From Mycobacterium gordonae (GTDB lineage: Bacteria; Actinomycetota; Actinomycetes; Mycobacteriales; Mycobacteriaceae): a stretch of DNA of 64,000 nucleotides. The stretch's first letter is position 1, and each line of letters begins with the position of its first letter. Positions 1-9,584 of this stretch are shown here, piece by piece. The notes under the pieces are model-generated. The model was given only the letters and a program-made list of their open reading frames with translations. It ran no database searches and was not told where the DNA came from. Where the stretch lies: the NCBI RefSeq assembly GCF_002101675.1, contig NZ_LQOY01000033.1, forward strand, positions 51,590-115,589, read 5' to 3'. Made by a program: the position numbers and the translations under genes.

Positions 1-1063
<1,063 letters not shown>

Positions 1064-1137
1064 CTATCGAAGGGCCACGACACGCCCTCGCCGAGATTGC
1101 CGCCATGGTCGCGCCCAGGGCGAAGTCGGCCCAAGAC

Positions 1138-1452
1138 TCACTCCTCGACGAACGCGCGCAGCCGGTCCACCGCCGCGTCCCACCGCCGCGACAACTGGGC
1201 GAGGTAGTCGCTGGCCTGGGCCAGCGGCTCGGTCCGCACCGACCAGAGGCGTTCCCGGCCGTGCCGGCTGCTGCTCACCACACCCGCCGACTCCAGCAGC
1301 CGCAGATGCTTGCTGGCCGCCTGCCGCGTGACCGGAACGACTTGTGTCACTTGGGTTGTCGAGCTCGGCCCCACCTCGCACAGCCGCACCACGATGCGCA
1401 GGCGGTTGGCGTCGCCGAGGGCGTCGAAGAGTGGCGCGCCGACGGCAGTCAC
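1138..1452 (-). CDS. ArsR-family winged-helix transcriptional regulator
   Basis: A 104-residue ArsR/SmtB-type protein with the full winged helix: FDALGDANRLRIV, then the recognition helix region VTRQAASKHLRLLESAGVV, then the wing (SRHGRERLWSV). No metal-binding cysteine cluster is visible, as is usual in the subgroup that is co-transcribed with AHSA1/SRPBCC proteins. The GTG start at 1452 overlaps the TGA of the upstream SRPBCC gene by 4 bp, so the two are translationally coupled. It probably represses its own operon through the paired inverted repeats at 1919-1934 and 1965-1980. Confidence 0.9.
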   Translation of the reverse strand: MTAVGAPLFDALGDANRLRIVVRLCEVGPSSTTQVTQVVPVTRQAASKHLRLLESAGVVSSSRHGRERLWSVRTEPLAQASDYLAQLSRRWDAAVDRLRAFVEE

Positions 1453-1916
1453 GCGAGTTCCAGGTAGCGGCGCACCAGGTCAGTCTGGATCGCCCAGCCC
1501 TCGGCATTGGCCTCGAACGAAGCGCGACGGCGCGCCTCCGGTATCGCGTCGAAGCCCGATTCGGTGATGGTGAGCAGTACCCCGTCGGAAACCTCGGCAA
1601 GGGTGAACTCCACCAGCGTGGTGGCGGCGTCATCGTCCGGGTCGATGGGCCAGCGGTAGGCGAAGCGGCGGGGTGGCTCCAGCGCGACGATCTGCCAGCG
1701 GCTCGTGACGCCGGCATGGGGCTCCTGGCGCCTGGCGACGTCGGCGTCGACCTCGGTGGGGGTGATCGTCGCGGTGACGGCCCGGCCGGCGACGAACGGC
1801 CCGTCGAAGCGGACGCCGAACCAGCCCCCGAACTGCTCGGCGTCGCTGATCGCCGCCCATACCCGCGGCAGCGAAGCCCGCAGCACCACCTGCTTCTCGA
1901 TCCGATCGGTGTTCAT
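1449..1916 (-). CDS. SRPBCC (AHSA1-like) domain protein
   Basis: A 155-residue helix-grip protein of the SRPBCC/AHSA1 family. The typical START is IEKQVVLRASLPRVWAAISDAEQFGGWFG, and a long C-terminal helix ends the protein. Such proteins bind small hydrophobic ligands; the ligand here is unknown. The ATG at 1916 has a GGAGG Shine-Dalgarno 7 bp upstream. A TTG at 1922 is in frame but would lie within that Shine-Dalgarno region. It is the first gene of a two-gene operon with the ArsR regulator, and its ribosome-binding site lies inside operator copy 1, so repressor binding would block initiation of the message. Confidence 0.87.
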   Translation of the reverse strand: MNTDRIEKQVVLRASLPRVWAAISDAEQFGGWFGVRFDGPFVAGRAVTATITPTEVDADVARRQEPHAGVTSRWQIVALEPPRRFAYRWPIDPDDDAATTLVEFTLAEVSDGVLLTITESGFDAIPEARRRASFEANAEGWAIQTDLVRRYLELA

Positions 1917-1918
1917 GC

Positions 1919-1934
1919 GCAACCTCCTGGTTGC
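1919..1934. promoter_or_regulatory. ArsR operator copy 1 (GCAACC-N4-GGTTGC)
   Basis: Perfect inverted repeat GCAACCTCCTGGTTGC, overlapping the Shine-Dalgarno of the SRPBCC-ArsR operon. The same two arms recur 46 bp upstream, which marks both as sites for one dimeric repressor, most likely the adjacent ArsR protein. Confidence 0.75.
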
Positions 1935-1964
1935 CCTTTAGCCCATCACGACCAGCGCCAAAAT

Positions 1965-1980
1965 GCAACCAAAAGGTTGC
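1965..1980. promoter_or_regulatory. ArsR operator copy 2 (GCAACC-N4-GGTTGC)
   Basis: Perfect inverted repeat GCAACCAAAAGGTTGC. Its arms are identical to those of the copy at 1919-1934 and only the 4-bp spacer differs. It lies in the short gap between the Rv3015c-like gene and the SRPBCC-ArsR operon, where the operon promoter must be. Confidence 0.75.
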
Positions 1981-1990
1981 GCATGCGTGC

Positions 1991-3004
1991 CTAGATCGCG
2001 TCGGGGTCTTGGGTGAAGGCCTCCGCAGCGTCGCGGGCGAGTCCCACCGCGATTCGTGCCCACTGCTCAGTCGCACCCGCCAACCCACATGCCGGGGTGA
2101 CCCCGACCCGCCCCCGCAGTGGAGATCGCCCGAAACCCAGACGATCGGTTACCCCGACCACCCTGGCGGCCACCTCTTCGACCGACGGCCGGCGCTCGGG
2201 AGCACTGCTGTCGACCACACCCAGCACCACCGTGCGCCCGGACTCCACGAAAGCTGCGACACCGTCGAGCTCCGCGGCCCGCAACCTGCTGACGTCGATC
2301 GAGACGGCGTCAATGTCGGTGCGCCCCAACATTTCCCACGGGACATCCGGAGCGCAGCTGTGCAGGGCGACGTCCCCGCCCACCACCTCGACGCAGGTCT
2401 TGAGCAACGCCTCGGCGACCGCCTCGTCCAGCGAGGGCACCGGGTTCATGGCGGTGACACCGGTGAGTCGCCCGCCCAGCGCGGCCGCCAGCGTCGGTTC
2501 GTCGAACTGCACCACCACCGGTGTGTCGAGCCGTCGCGACAGGGCGGCGCGGTGGGCGGCGACCCCTTCGGCCAGCGAAGCGGCCAGGTCACGCACCGCG
2601 CCCGGGTCGGTGATCGCGCGGTGCCCGTTGCCCAGCTCCACCCCCGCCGCCAGGGTCACCGGTCCCGGTGCCTGCACCTTGACCACCCGGTCGCCGCCCC
2701 GCAGGCCAGCGGTCTCCCACGCCTCCTCCAGCGCGTCCATGTCCTCGTCGAGCATGCTGAGCGCCCGTCGCGTCACCGCGCCCGGGCGCGAGACGATCCG
2801 GTAACCGCGCGGCACCGTGTCCAGCGCTACGTCGATCAGCAGCGCGGCGGCGCGCCCGAGCATGTCGGCGCCCACTCCCCTGGCCGGCAGCTCGACCAGA
2901 TGAGCCAGCGCACCGGCCAGTTCACCGACGACGACTTCGGCGGCCCGGCGCGACGAGGTGCCGGGCCAGGACCCGATACCGCTGCCCTGTGCGAAGACAC
3001 TCAC
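1991..3004 (-). CDS. Cobalamin-independent methionine synthase-like protein (Rv3015c family)
   Basis: A 337-residue protein matching the mycobacterial Rv3015c family, which resembles the C-terminal catalytic barrel of MetE/UROD-type enzymes. Features include GSWPGT at the N-terminus, VVVQFDEPTL in the middle and LHSCAPDVPWEML towards the C-terminus. MetE binds zinc through His/Cys and Cys residues; HSC here corresponds to one such site and CGL near the end to another. No reaction has been assigned to this family as far as I know. The GTG start (MSVFAQGSG) gives the family N-terminus. It lies leftward-transcribed, as in M. tuberculosis, upstream of ligA. Confidence 0.85.
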   Translation of the reverse strand: MSVFAQGSGIGSWPGTSSRRAAEVVVGELAGALAHLVELPARGVGADMLGRAAALLIDVALDTVPRGYRIVSRPGAVTRRALSMLDEDMDALEEAWETAGLRGGDRVVKVQAPGPVTLAAGVELGNGHRAITDPGAVRDLAASLAEGVAAHRAALSRRLDTPVVVQFDEPTLAAALGGRLTGVTAMNPVPSLDEAVAEALLKTCVEVVGGDVALHSCAPDVPWEMLGRTDIDAVSIDVSRLRAAELDGVAAFVESGRTVVLGVVDSSAPERRPSVEEVAARVVGVTDRLGFGRSPLRGRVGVTPACGLAGATEQWARIAVGLARDAAEAFTQDPDAI

Positions 3005-3098
3005 CGGCCAACCGTATTCGACGTCACAAAATGCCTGCCCGACCAGGGGTGTTTAGCGCTGTTGGACGCGGGTAGATTCCGACCCGGAAGGGCGGCCC

Positions 3099-3731
3099 AT
3101 GGCGAGAATGACACGGTTGCTCCTGTCGTGTTGCGCGTTGTTGCTGGCGACGTCGTGCACTCGCGTGGTGAGCGGGGAGGCGTTGCCGGCCTTCGGCGCC
3201 GTTCCACTGGACGTGCTCGACGCGGGCACCGTGCTCTTGGATCAGTCGCGCATGCGGTCGATCACCGGAGCGGGCGAACATCTGACGATCATCCCGTCGA
3301 TGGACGGCAGATACCCGGTCGACATCGAAGACCTCGCCGCCACCGCTCCGGTGGAATGCCGGTTCGTGTTCGCCGAGACGGCGACTTTCGGCCCCGACAT
3401 CAAGGCATTCCACAAGACGACCTTCCAAGACCCGCCCGGCGGCCGGCTGATCTCCGAAGGCGCCGCCAGCTACCACGATGCCGCCACCGCCCGCCGAGCT
3501 TTCGACGGGCTGGTGTCGACGGTCAGAGGCTGCGCGGACAGTTCGATGGGCTGGTTGTTCGTCAACTCATGGGACGCCGGCACCGACTCGCTACGGATGC
3601 GGCCGGGTTCGTGCGGTCGCGATTACCGGGTGCTCTCGGTGGCCCTGTTGGAAGTCACCTTCTGCGGATTCCCGGAATCGGTTTCGGACATCGTCATGAC
3701 GAATATGGCGGCCAACGTGCCGGGAAGTTAG
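3099..3731 (+). CDS. lpqA: Lipoprotein LpqA
   Basis: A 210-residue secreted lipoprotein of the Rv3016/LpqA type. The signal peptide MARMTRLLLSCCALLLATSC ends in a lipobox with acylated Cys at residue 20. The rest resembles the PknH extracellular sensor-like domain shared by several mycobacterial lipoproteins, with conserved cysteines (about residues 87, 143, 169 and 186) that could form disulfides. Function is unknown. The ATG at 3099 gives a clean signal peptide. In M. tuberculosis an ESX/PPE cluster follows this gene; here it is followed directly by mnmA on the other strand. Confidence 0.87.
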   Translation: MARMTRLLLSCCALLLATSCTRVVSGEALPAFGAVPLDVLDAGTVLLDQSRMRSITGAGEHLTIIPSMDGRYPVDIEDLAATAPVECRFVFAETATFGPDIKAFHKTTFQDPPGGRLISEGAASYHDAATARRAFDGLVSTVRGCADSSMGWLFVNSWDAGTDSLRMRPGSCGRDYRVLSVALLEVTFCGFPESVSDIVMTNMAANVPGS

Positions 3732-3888
3732 CCCCCGGTCCGCACCCACTTACTGGTACCGCCCAAACGGAGTGCCCTCCGTCGAGCCCTCCCTCGTCCC
3801 GCAGGTGGTGGCCAACTCATATCGAGGGGGCAGCCGGGTGACACTGCCGAAGAATTTAACGAGTGCGCAAATCCAGGCAGTGCATCAA

Positions 3889-4983
3889 TTACACGGAGCC
3901 AGCGGCCCGCGGCGACGTCCCGGCGATGGTGGCGCTGGCGATCACCTCGTCGCCCTCGGAGTCGGGCCGGTACAACACCAGCGTCTGACCGCGCGCCACC
4001 CCGCGCAGCGGCGCCCGCAACTGCACGACAAGCTCGCCGTCAGCCAATTCGGCTACGGCATCGGCGATTTCGCCGTGTGCACGCACCTGCACCACGCATT
4101 CGATCGGACCCGTCGGCGCCGCTCCGGCGGTGAACACCGGGTGACGGCCGATCAGCGCGTGCACATCGAGGTCGGTCGCGCTGCCGACATGCACGGTGGC
4201 AGTGTCGGCATCGATCGCCGTCACGTACCGTGGCCGGCCGTCCGGACCCGGCCCCGCGATGCCCAGGCCCTTGCGCTGGCCGATCGTGAAGCCGTGCACG
4301 CCGTCATGTTCGGCCAGCACCGCCCCGTCCTTGTCGACCACTGCCCCGCGGCGGACGCCGATGCGCGCACCAAGGAAGGCCTGGGTGTTGCCCGACGGGA
4401 TGAAGCAGATGTCGTGACTGTCCGGCTTTTCCGCGACCGCCAGACCCCGCCGGGCCGCCTCGGCGCGGATCTGTGGCTTGGGGGTGTCACCGATCGGGAA
4501 AGCCGCGTGCTGCAACTGCTCGGCGGTCAGCACGGCCAGCACGTAGGACTGATCCTTGTCCCGGTCGACGGCGCGGCGCAGTCGCCCGCCGGACAGCCGC
4601 GCATAATGGCCGGTGACCACCTGGTCGAACCCCAGCGCCAGCGCGCGCGCCGACAGCGCCGAGAACTTGATCTGCTGATTGCACCGAACGCAGGGGTTCG
4701 GCGTCTCGCCGCGCGCATAGGACGACACGAAATCGTCGATCACGTCCGCCTGGAATTTCTCCGCGAAATCCCATACGTAGAAAGGGATTCCGAGGACGTC
4801 GGCAACACGCCGGGCATCGGCGGCGTCTTCCTTGGAGCAGCAGCCGCGCGACCCGCTGCGCAGAGTGCCCGGCGCTCTGGACAGCGCCAGGTGCACGCCC
4901 ACCACGTCGTGCCCGGCGTCCACCATGCGCGCGGCGGCCACCGACGAGTCCACACCGCCGCTCATCGCGGCGAGAACTCTCAC
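3889..4983 (-). CDS. mnmA: tRNA-specific 2-thiouridylase MnmA
   Basis: MnmA thiolates U34 of Lys, Glu and Gln tRNAs using ATP and a persulfide relayed from a cysteine desulfurase. The PP-loop SGGVDSS lies at residues 8-14. The catalytic cysteines are visible as C98 (NPCVRC) and C193 (DICFIPSGN). Length (364 aa) is normal. The GTG start at 4983 overlaps the stop of the upstream iscS-type gene by 4 bp (GTGA), so the sulfur donor and the tRNA-modifying enzyme are translationally coupled. Confidence 0.96.
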   Translation of the reverse strand: MRVLAAMSGGVDSSVAAARMVDAGHDVVGVHLALSRAPGTLRSGSRGCCSKEDAADARRVADVLGIPFYVWDFAEKFQADVIDDFVSSYARGETPNPCVRCNQQIKFSALSARALALGFDQVVTGHYARLSGGRLRRAVDRDKDQSYVLAVLTAEQLQHAAFPIGDTPKPQIRAEAARRGLAVAEKPDSHDICFIPSGNTQAFLGARIGVRRGAVVDKDGAVLAEHDGVHGFTIGQRKGLGIAGPGPDGRPRYVTAIDADTATVHVGSATDLDVHALIGRHPVFTAGAAPTGPIECVVQVRAHGEIADAVAELADGELVVQLRAPLRGVARGQTLVLYRPDSEGDEVIASATIAGTSPRAAGSV

Positions 4984-6161
4984 TGGGCCGAACCCGCGGC
5001 CGCCAGGGCCGCCCGTCGCGCGCGCGCCACGGCACCGGGAAGCACCTCCAGCGCCGCATCGACATCGGAGTCAACGCTGTTGTGGCCGAACGAAAGTCGT
5101 AGCGATCCGCGGGCGCTGGCCGGGTCGGCGCCCATCGCGATCAACACATGCGACGGCTGCGCCACGCCGGCGGTACAGGCCGATCCGGTGGAACACTCGA
5201 TTCCGTTGGCGTCCAACAGCATCAGCAGCGCGTCGCCTTCGCAGCCGCGAAAGGTGAAGTGCGCGTTGCCGGGAAGCCGCAGCGGATCGCGGGCGCCGTT
5301 GACGCGGACGTCGTCGATCCGCGCCAGCACCCCCTGCACCAGGCGGTCCCGTAGTTCCCGCAGCCGTGCGCTGTTGGCCTCCAAGCCGTCCACCGCGATC
5401 CGGGCCGCCGCGGCCATGCCCACCGCGCTGGCGACGTCCGGAGTGCCCGAACGGATGTCGCGCTCCTGTCCGCCACCGTGCAGCAGCGGCACGCATGCGA
5501 CTGTGCGGCGCAACAACAACGCACCCACCCCGGGCGGACCACCGAACTTGTGTCCCGCCACGCTCATCGCCGAAAGCCCGCTGGCCCCGAAGTCGACCGG
5601 CAGCTGCCCGACCGCCTGGACGGCGTCGCTGTGCATCGGGACGCCGAACTCGGCCGCGGTGGCCGCCAACTCGGCGGTCGGCATGATGGTGCCGACCTCG
5701 TTGTTGGCCCACATCACCGACACCAGCGCCACGTCGTCACCGCCGGCGAGCGCCTCGCGCAGGGCAGCAGCTGACACCGAGCCGTCGGACTCGGTGGGCA
5801 GCCAGGTGACCTCGGCGCCTTCATGCTCGACGAGCCAGTTGACGCTGTCCAGCACCGCGTGATGCTCCACTTCGCTGGTGACGATGCGCCGGCGGTTGGG
5901 ATTCTCGTCTCGGCGTGCCCAGTACAGGCCCTTGACGGCCAGATTGTCACTCTCGGTCCCGCCCGCGGTAAAGATCACCTCGGAGGGACGCGCGCCGAGC
6001 TTGTCGGCGATCAGCTCTCGGGATTCCTCGATCCGACGGCGCGCCGCGCGACCGGTGGTGTGCAGCGACGACGCGTTGCCCACGGTGCCGAGCACACCGG
6101 TCATCGCCTCGATGGCGGCGGGGTGCATCGGGGTGGTGGCGGCGTGATCGAGGTAGGCCAT
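4980..6161 (-). CDS. iscS: Cysteine desulfurase (IscS/NifS family)
   Basis: A 393-residue PLP enzyme that takes sulfur from cysteine for tRNA thiolation and Fe-S cluster building. The N-terminus [14 protein letters not shown] is typical. The PLP-binding lysine is K205 in [10 protein letters not shown], and the persulfide-forming cysteine is C328 in GSACTAG. The ATG at 6161 is used; upstream in-frame sequence is non-conserved. It is coupled to mnmA by a 4-bp overlap, so sulfur delivery to MnmA is its likely main job, as for Rv3025c. Confidence 0.95.
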   Translation of the reverse strand: MAYLDHAATTPMHPAAIEAMTGVLGTVGNASSLHTTGRAARRRIEESRELIADKLGARPSEVIFTAGGTESDNLAVKGLYWARRDENPNRRRIVTSEVEHHAVLDSVNWLVEHEGAEVTWLPTESDGSVSAAALREALAGGDDVALVSVMWANNEVGTIMPTAELAATAAEFGVPMHSDAVQAVGQLPVDFGASGLSAMSVAGHKFGGPPGVGALLLRRTVACVPLLHGGGQERDIRSGTPDVASAVGMAAAARIAVDGLEANSARLRELRDRLVQGVLARIDDVRVNGARDPLRLPGNAHFTFRGCEGDALLMLLDANGIECSTGSACTAGVAQPSHVLIAMGADPASARGSLRLSFGHNSVDSDVDAALEVLPGAVARARRAALAAAGSAQ

Positions 6162-6238
6162 GACCCGCCCCACGATACCGGCCCCTCCTGCGACGATTCC
6201 GGCCGGAACGGCGGCCGGACCGGCAGCTGGTAACGTAG

Positions 6239-6253
6239 TGAACAAAGTGTTCA
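6239..6253. promoter_or_regulatory. Inverted repeat (candidate operator) upstream of cryptochrome gene
   Basis: TGAACA-AAG-TGTTCA is a perfect 6-bp-arm inverted repeat. It extends to 10-bp arms with one mismatch (6236-6256). It lies in the divergent gap between iscS and the cryptochrome/photolyase gene, 53 bp before the latter's ATG. The form suits a TetR- or MarR-type repressor site; no regulator gene is adjacent. Confidence 0.5.
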
Positions 6254-6305
6254 GTACTGCCACCGGGGGACAGTTGACCGTGCTGCCGACCAGGTCCGAG
6301 CCGGC

Positions 6306-7787
6306 ATGAGCGCCGACGTCCGGCGGTGGTGCTTCGCCGACCAACTCGGGACCCACTTCCTGGACGACCCGGCCCAACCGGTGTTGCTGATTGAGTCGCA
6401 AGCCGTGTTCGCTCGGAGGCGGTTTCACCGCCGCAAGGCTCATCTAGTGCTGTCGGCGTTGCGCCACCGGGCGGCCGAACTCGGCGAGCAGGCCGTGTTT
6501 CTGCGGGCGCGCACCTATCGGGAGGCACTCGATCAGCTCGGCGAACCGGTCAGCGTGTGCCAGCCCACCTCGTGGTCGGCCGACCGTTTCGTGCGGTCCC
6601 TGCCATCGGTCGATGTCCTGCCGGCTCGGGGATTCTGCACGAGCCGTGAGGATTTCGAGCAGTGGGCGGATTCACAGCGAACCCTGCGGCTGGAGAACTT
6701 CTACCGTACCGCCCGCCGCCGATTTGACCTGTTGATGGACGGTGATCAGCCGGCGCAGGGCCGGTGGAACTTCGACGCCGACAATCGGGAACCGGCCCCG
6801 AAAGACACCGCTACCCTGGGCGTTCCGCGGCCGTGGCAGCCCTCCGAAGACGAGATCGACGAGCAGGTCCGCGCGGATCTGGACCGCTGGGAGCGTGACG
6901 GCGAAGTGTCATTCGTCGGACGCGACGGGCCGCGCGAGTTCGCCGTCACCGCGATCGAAGCCCAGCAGGCCCTGGCCGTGTTCATCCGAGATCGCCTGCC
7001 GCACTTCGGTCCTCACGAAGACGCCATGCTCACCGGGGACCGGTTCATGGCACACAGCCTGTTGTCGGCGCCGATGAACCTGGGCCTGCTGGATCCGCTG
7101 GATTGCGCCTACGCCGCCGAAGACGCCTATCGCGCCGGCAAAGCGCCGATCGGCAGCGTCGAAGGATATATCCGTCAGCTGATCGGCTGGCGAGACTACA
7201 TCTGGCACGTCTACTGGCACTTCGGCTGGGAATATCGGCACCGCAACGCATTACACGCCAAAGCCGCACTGCCGGACTGGTTCACCGAGCTGGACGCCGA
7301 TGCGGTCGAGGCGAACTGCCTCTCCGATGTGCTGGCGCAGGTGCGCGATCACGGCTGGGTTCATCACATCCCGCGCCTGATGGTGCTGTCCAACTTTGCG
7401 CTGCAACGGGGTTGGGATCCGGCCGCCGTCACCGACTGGTTCCACCGCTCGTTCGTCGACGGATACGACTGGGTGATGGTCGCCAACGTGGTCGGCATGT
7501 CGTTGCACGCCGACGGCGGGCTGATGGCGACCAAGCCGTATGCGTCGGGCGGCGCCTACATCAACCGGATGAGCGACTACTGCGGGGGATGCCGGTACCA
7601 GCCCAACCGACGGGTCGGCGAGCAGGCCTGCCCGTTCACCGGCGGCTACTGGTGGTTCCTGGCGCGCAACGCCGAGCAGCTGAGGCGCAACCGCCGCATG
7701 GCGCAGCCGATGGCCGGACTCGGCAGGCTCAAGGACCTCGACGAGGTGGTGGCTCAGCAGCGCCGCCGCGCCGACAGCCCACCCTAG
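6306..7787 (+). CDS. Iron-sulfur bacterial cryptochrome/photolyase (FeS-BCP, CryPro type)
   Basis: A 493-residue member of the FeS-BCP class, which binds FAD, a lumazine-type antenna and a 4Fe-4S cluster and includes prokaryotic (6-4) photolyases and CryB. Four cysteines at 338, 426, 429 and 442 have exactly the spacing (88, 3, 13) I recall for the cluster ligands of RsCryB and PhrB. The N-terminal [11 protein letters not shown] and the C-terminal [20 protein letters not shown] are family signatures. The ATG at 6306 is the first in-frame ATG. Light-dependent repair or signalling is inferred; a carotenoid island with a second photolyase lies 33 kb downstream. Confidence 0.92.
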   Translation: MSADVRRWCFADQLGTHFLDDPAQPVLLIESQAVFARRRFHRRKAHLVLSALRHRAAELGEQAVFLRARTYREALDQLGEPVSVCQPTSWSADRFVRSLPSVDVLPARGFCTSREDFEQWADSQRTLRLENFYRTARRRFDLLMDGDQPAQGRWNFDADNREPAPKDTATLGVPRPWQPSEDEIDEQVRADLDRWERDGEVSFVGRDGPREFAVTAIEAQQALAVFIRDRLPHFGPHEDAMLTGDRFMAHSLLSAPMNLGLLDPLDCAYAAEDAYRAGKAPIGSVEGYIRQLIGWRDYIWHVYWHFGWEYRHRNALHAKAALPDWFTELDADAVEANCLSDVLAQVRDHGWVHHIPRLMVLSNFALQRGWDPAAVTDWFHRSFVDGYDWVMVANVVGMSLHADGGLMATKPYASGGAYINRMSDYCGGCRYQPNRRVGEQACPFTGGYWWFLARNAEQLRRNRRMAQPMAGLGRLKDLDEVVAQQRRRADSPP

Positions 7788-7789
7788 AA

Positions 7790-8188
7790 CTAGCCTTTGA
7801 CCAGCATCTTCTCTATCCTGCGCAGCGCGATATCGCAGACGGCCAGGTAGGCCGGAGCCCACCACGGCACGCCGAAGGTGACCCGCGAGCCTTCGCCGTC
7901 CGCATCCACCCGGTGCCAGGTGGCGGGAATGCCGGCGACCTTCCAGGCCCAGCATCTGCCGGGGTCGAATTCGGTGACGACGAACGGCACCCGCACCAGC
8001 AACGCCGTCCGAACCGTGCCGGTGGCGCCGGCGGTCAGTCGCCTTCCCGGCTGGTGGAGTTCGGCGCCGTTGATCGAAGGGCCCCAGTCCGGCCAGGCGT
8101 CGAGGTCGATCAGGACGTCCCACGCTGCCTGTGGCGGCGCGGCGATCACCCGGTGCACGCTGAAACTCATCCCCTCAGGGTTCCCCAT
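7790..8188 (-). CDS. SRPBCC family protein
   Basis: A 132-residue helix-grip (polyketide cyclase/dehydrase-like) protein. It has the usual FSVHRVIAAPPQAAWDVLIDLDAWPDWGPSI opening and a PFVVTEFDPGRCWAWKV core. Ligand unknown. The ATG at 8188 lies 6 bp after the stop of the DUF427 gene, suggesting one operon; the second ATG at 8170 (MSFSVHRV) is an equally possible start because the fold begins there. It converges with the cryptochrome gene, leaving a gap of only 2 bp. Confidence 0.8.
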   Translation of the reverse strand: MGNPEGMSFSVHRVIAAPPQAAWDVLIDLDAWPDWGPSINGAELHQPGRRLTAGATGTVRTALLVRVPFVVTEFDPGRCWAWKVAGIPATWHRVDADGEGSRVTFGVPWWAPAYLAVCDIALRRIEKMLVKG

Positions 8189-8194
8189 CGCGGG

Positions 8195-8695
8195 CTACCA
8201 ACCCATCGATCCCGGAATCCCCTTGAACGGGCCGACGATCCAGCTGGTGATCCACCCCCCGTAGAAGCCGCCGGGCTGCGCAACCACCTCTTCCCCGTTG
8301 ACGGTGCACCGGTCGACTTCGGCGGCCATCACCGCAATCGCGTTCGCGATCGGTTCGAACCCGGCGGTGGGCCGCTGGTAGGTCCACGCCGCGCGCGGAG
8401 CCACCCGCGCGGGCGTCACCAGGTCAAAGTAGCTGGCCTGGCCTTTCCACTCGCACCACGACGACCCGGCCGCCGGCCGCAGCACACCCGCGGCGAAGGC
8501 GTCTCGGGGCAGGTAGTACGTCGGCGGGTGACTGGTCTCCAGCACCCGCCAGGCGCGCCGCGTCGACGCGATCTGCTGACCGCCCAGCTCGATGGTGATC
8601 GCACCGGCGAACTCTTCCAGCCGTGGTGGCCGCGGGTAGTCCCAGACTGATTCCTGTCCCGGACCCGCAATATCAGGCTTCGGCCAACGACCCAT
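8195..8695 (-). CDS. DUF427 domain protein
   Basis: A 166-residue protein of the DUF427 family: ESVWDYPRPPRLE, then YYLPRDAFAAGVLRP, then CEWKGQASYFDL, and the tail YGGWITSWIVGPFKG. These small beta-proteins are common in actinobacteria; no biochemical role is established that I know of. I prefer the ATG at 8695 (MGRWPKPDIAG), which has AGGTACC-type purine-rich DNA upstream; an in-frame ATG at 8734 would add 13 residues. It probably forms an operon with the downstream SRPBCC gene. Confidence 0.82.
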   Translation of the reverse strand: MGRWPKPDIAGPGQESVWDYPRPPRLEEFAGAITIELGGQQIASTRRAWRVLETSHPPTYYLPRDAFAAGVLRPAAGSSWCEWKGQASYFDLVTPARVAPRAAWTYQRPTAGFEPIANAIAVMAAEVDRCTVNGEEVVAQPGGFYGGWITSWIVGPFKGIPGSMGW

Positions 8696-8759
8696 AGGTA
8701 CCTCCGCGCTCGGCTGACGTCCGACGAACTGCATTGTCCACCGAGGCGCGGACGAGCAT

Positions 8760-9584
8760 TCACGCCACCAGCGCGTGATCCAGGCTCACCGGTGCGCCCG
8801 ATCGCACCGCGGACTGGCACCGACGGGCCAGGGCGCGCCGGTCGGCGCCCGGCAGCTGCAGCGACTCGACGCGGAGCCGGGCCACGGTGCGGCGCGCACA
8901 GACCACTCGGTAGACCGAGTGCACCAGGGTGTCCCGGCCGACGTATGCCGGCGCGGTCGACATCCTCCCGTCCGTGTGGTGGTAGCTCAGGCGCAGCGGC
9001 TGCACCGGACGTCCCGCGTCGATCGCGGCCTGGAACATGGCCGGATAGAAGCTGCCGAACGCCACACCGCACCAGGTGGTGCCCTCCGGGAAGGCCACCA
9101 CCGTCTGCCCGGCGCGCAGCCGGCGTGCCACCGCGGCCACCACGGCCGGCAATCGCCGCAGACTGCTCCGCTCGATGGGGATGATCTTCAGGATCCGCGC
9201 CACGATCCCACTCGCGGGACCGGTGAACATGTCGGCCCGCGCGACGAACGACCCCGGCAACACCGCGCCGATCGCGAAGACATCCAGCCACGACACGTGA
9301 CTGCTGACCACCAGCACGCCACGCAGATTGCGAATCGGGTTGCCCGACACCGATATTCGCACTCCTAGACAGCACAGCATCAACCGGCAGTAGGCGCGTT
9401 GGATGTGCGTGCGACCCGGCAGGGGTATGCCGAGCACCGGCAAGCCCGGCGCCAGCAGCAGGACGAGCGTGATGCGCAGCGCGGCCCGCATCCTGACCAG
9501 CAGCCGATCCGCCTCCACCACGGCGTCGAGGCAACCGACGTCACATGATGCGCGGGGCAGCCACGAGTGCCCGGGCGTGTTCAC
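8760..9584 (-). CDS. 1-acyl-sn-glycerol-3-phosphate acyltransferase family protein (PlsC-like, Rv3026c family)
   Basis: A 274-residue membrane-associated acyltransferase. The catalytic HX4D motif is H96-VSWL-D101, and the acyl-acceptor motif FPEGTT lies at 165-170. A hydrophobic segment (about 37-53) anchors it at the membrane. It would transfer an acyl chain to a lysolipid. The GTG start overlaps the stop of the upstream GNAT gene by 4 bp, so the two are coupled. The pairing of a GNAT acyltransferase with a PlsC-like enzyme is the OlsB/OlsA arrangement of ornithine-lipid synthesis, though that role is inference here. Confidence 0.85.
   Translation of the reverse strand: MNTPGHSWLPRASCDVGCLDAVVEADRLLVRMRAALRITLVLLLAPGLPVLGIPLPGRTHIQRAYCRLMLCCLGVRISVSGNPIRNLRGVLVVSSHVSWLDVFAIGAVLPGSFVARADMFTGPASGIVARILKIIPIERSSLRRLPAVVAAVARRLRAGQTVVAFPEGTTWCGVAFGSFYPAMFQAAIDAGRPVQPLRLSYHHTDGRMSTAPAYVGRDTLVHSVYRVVCARRTVARLRVESLQLPGADRRALARRCQSAVRSGAPVSLDHALVA

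Noticed and set aside
3767..3782. ACGGA-N6-TCCGT hairpin between lpqA and mnmA as a terminator
   Set aside because: A 5-bp stem without T-run is too weak to support.
1931..3841. Long open frames on the plus strand opposite the Rv3015c-like and mnmA/iscS genes (for example 1931-3841 and 3772-5862)
   Set aside because: They are antisense to clearly conserved genes, rich in Arg/Pro/Gly, and match no family; high GC causes such shadow frames.
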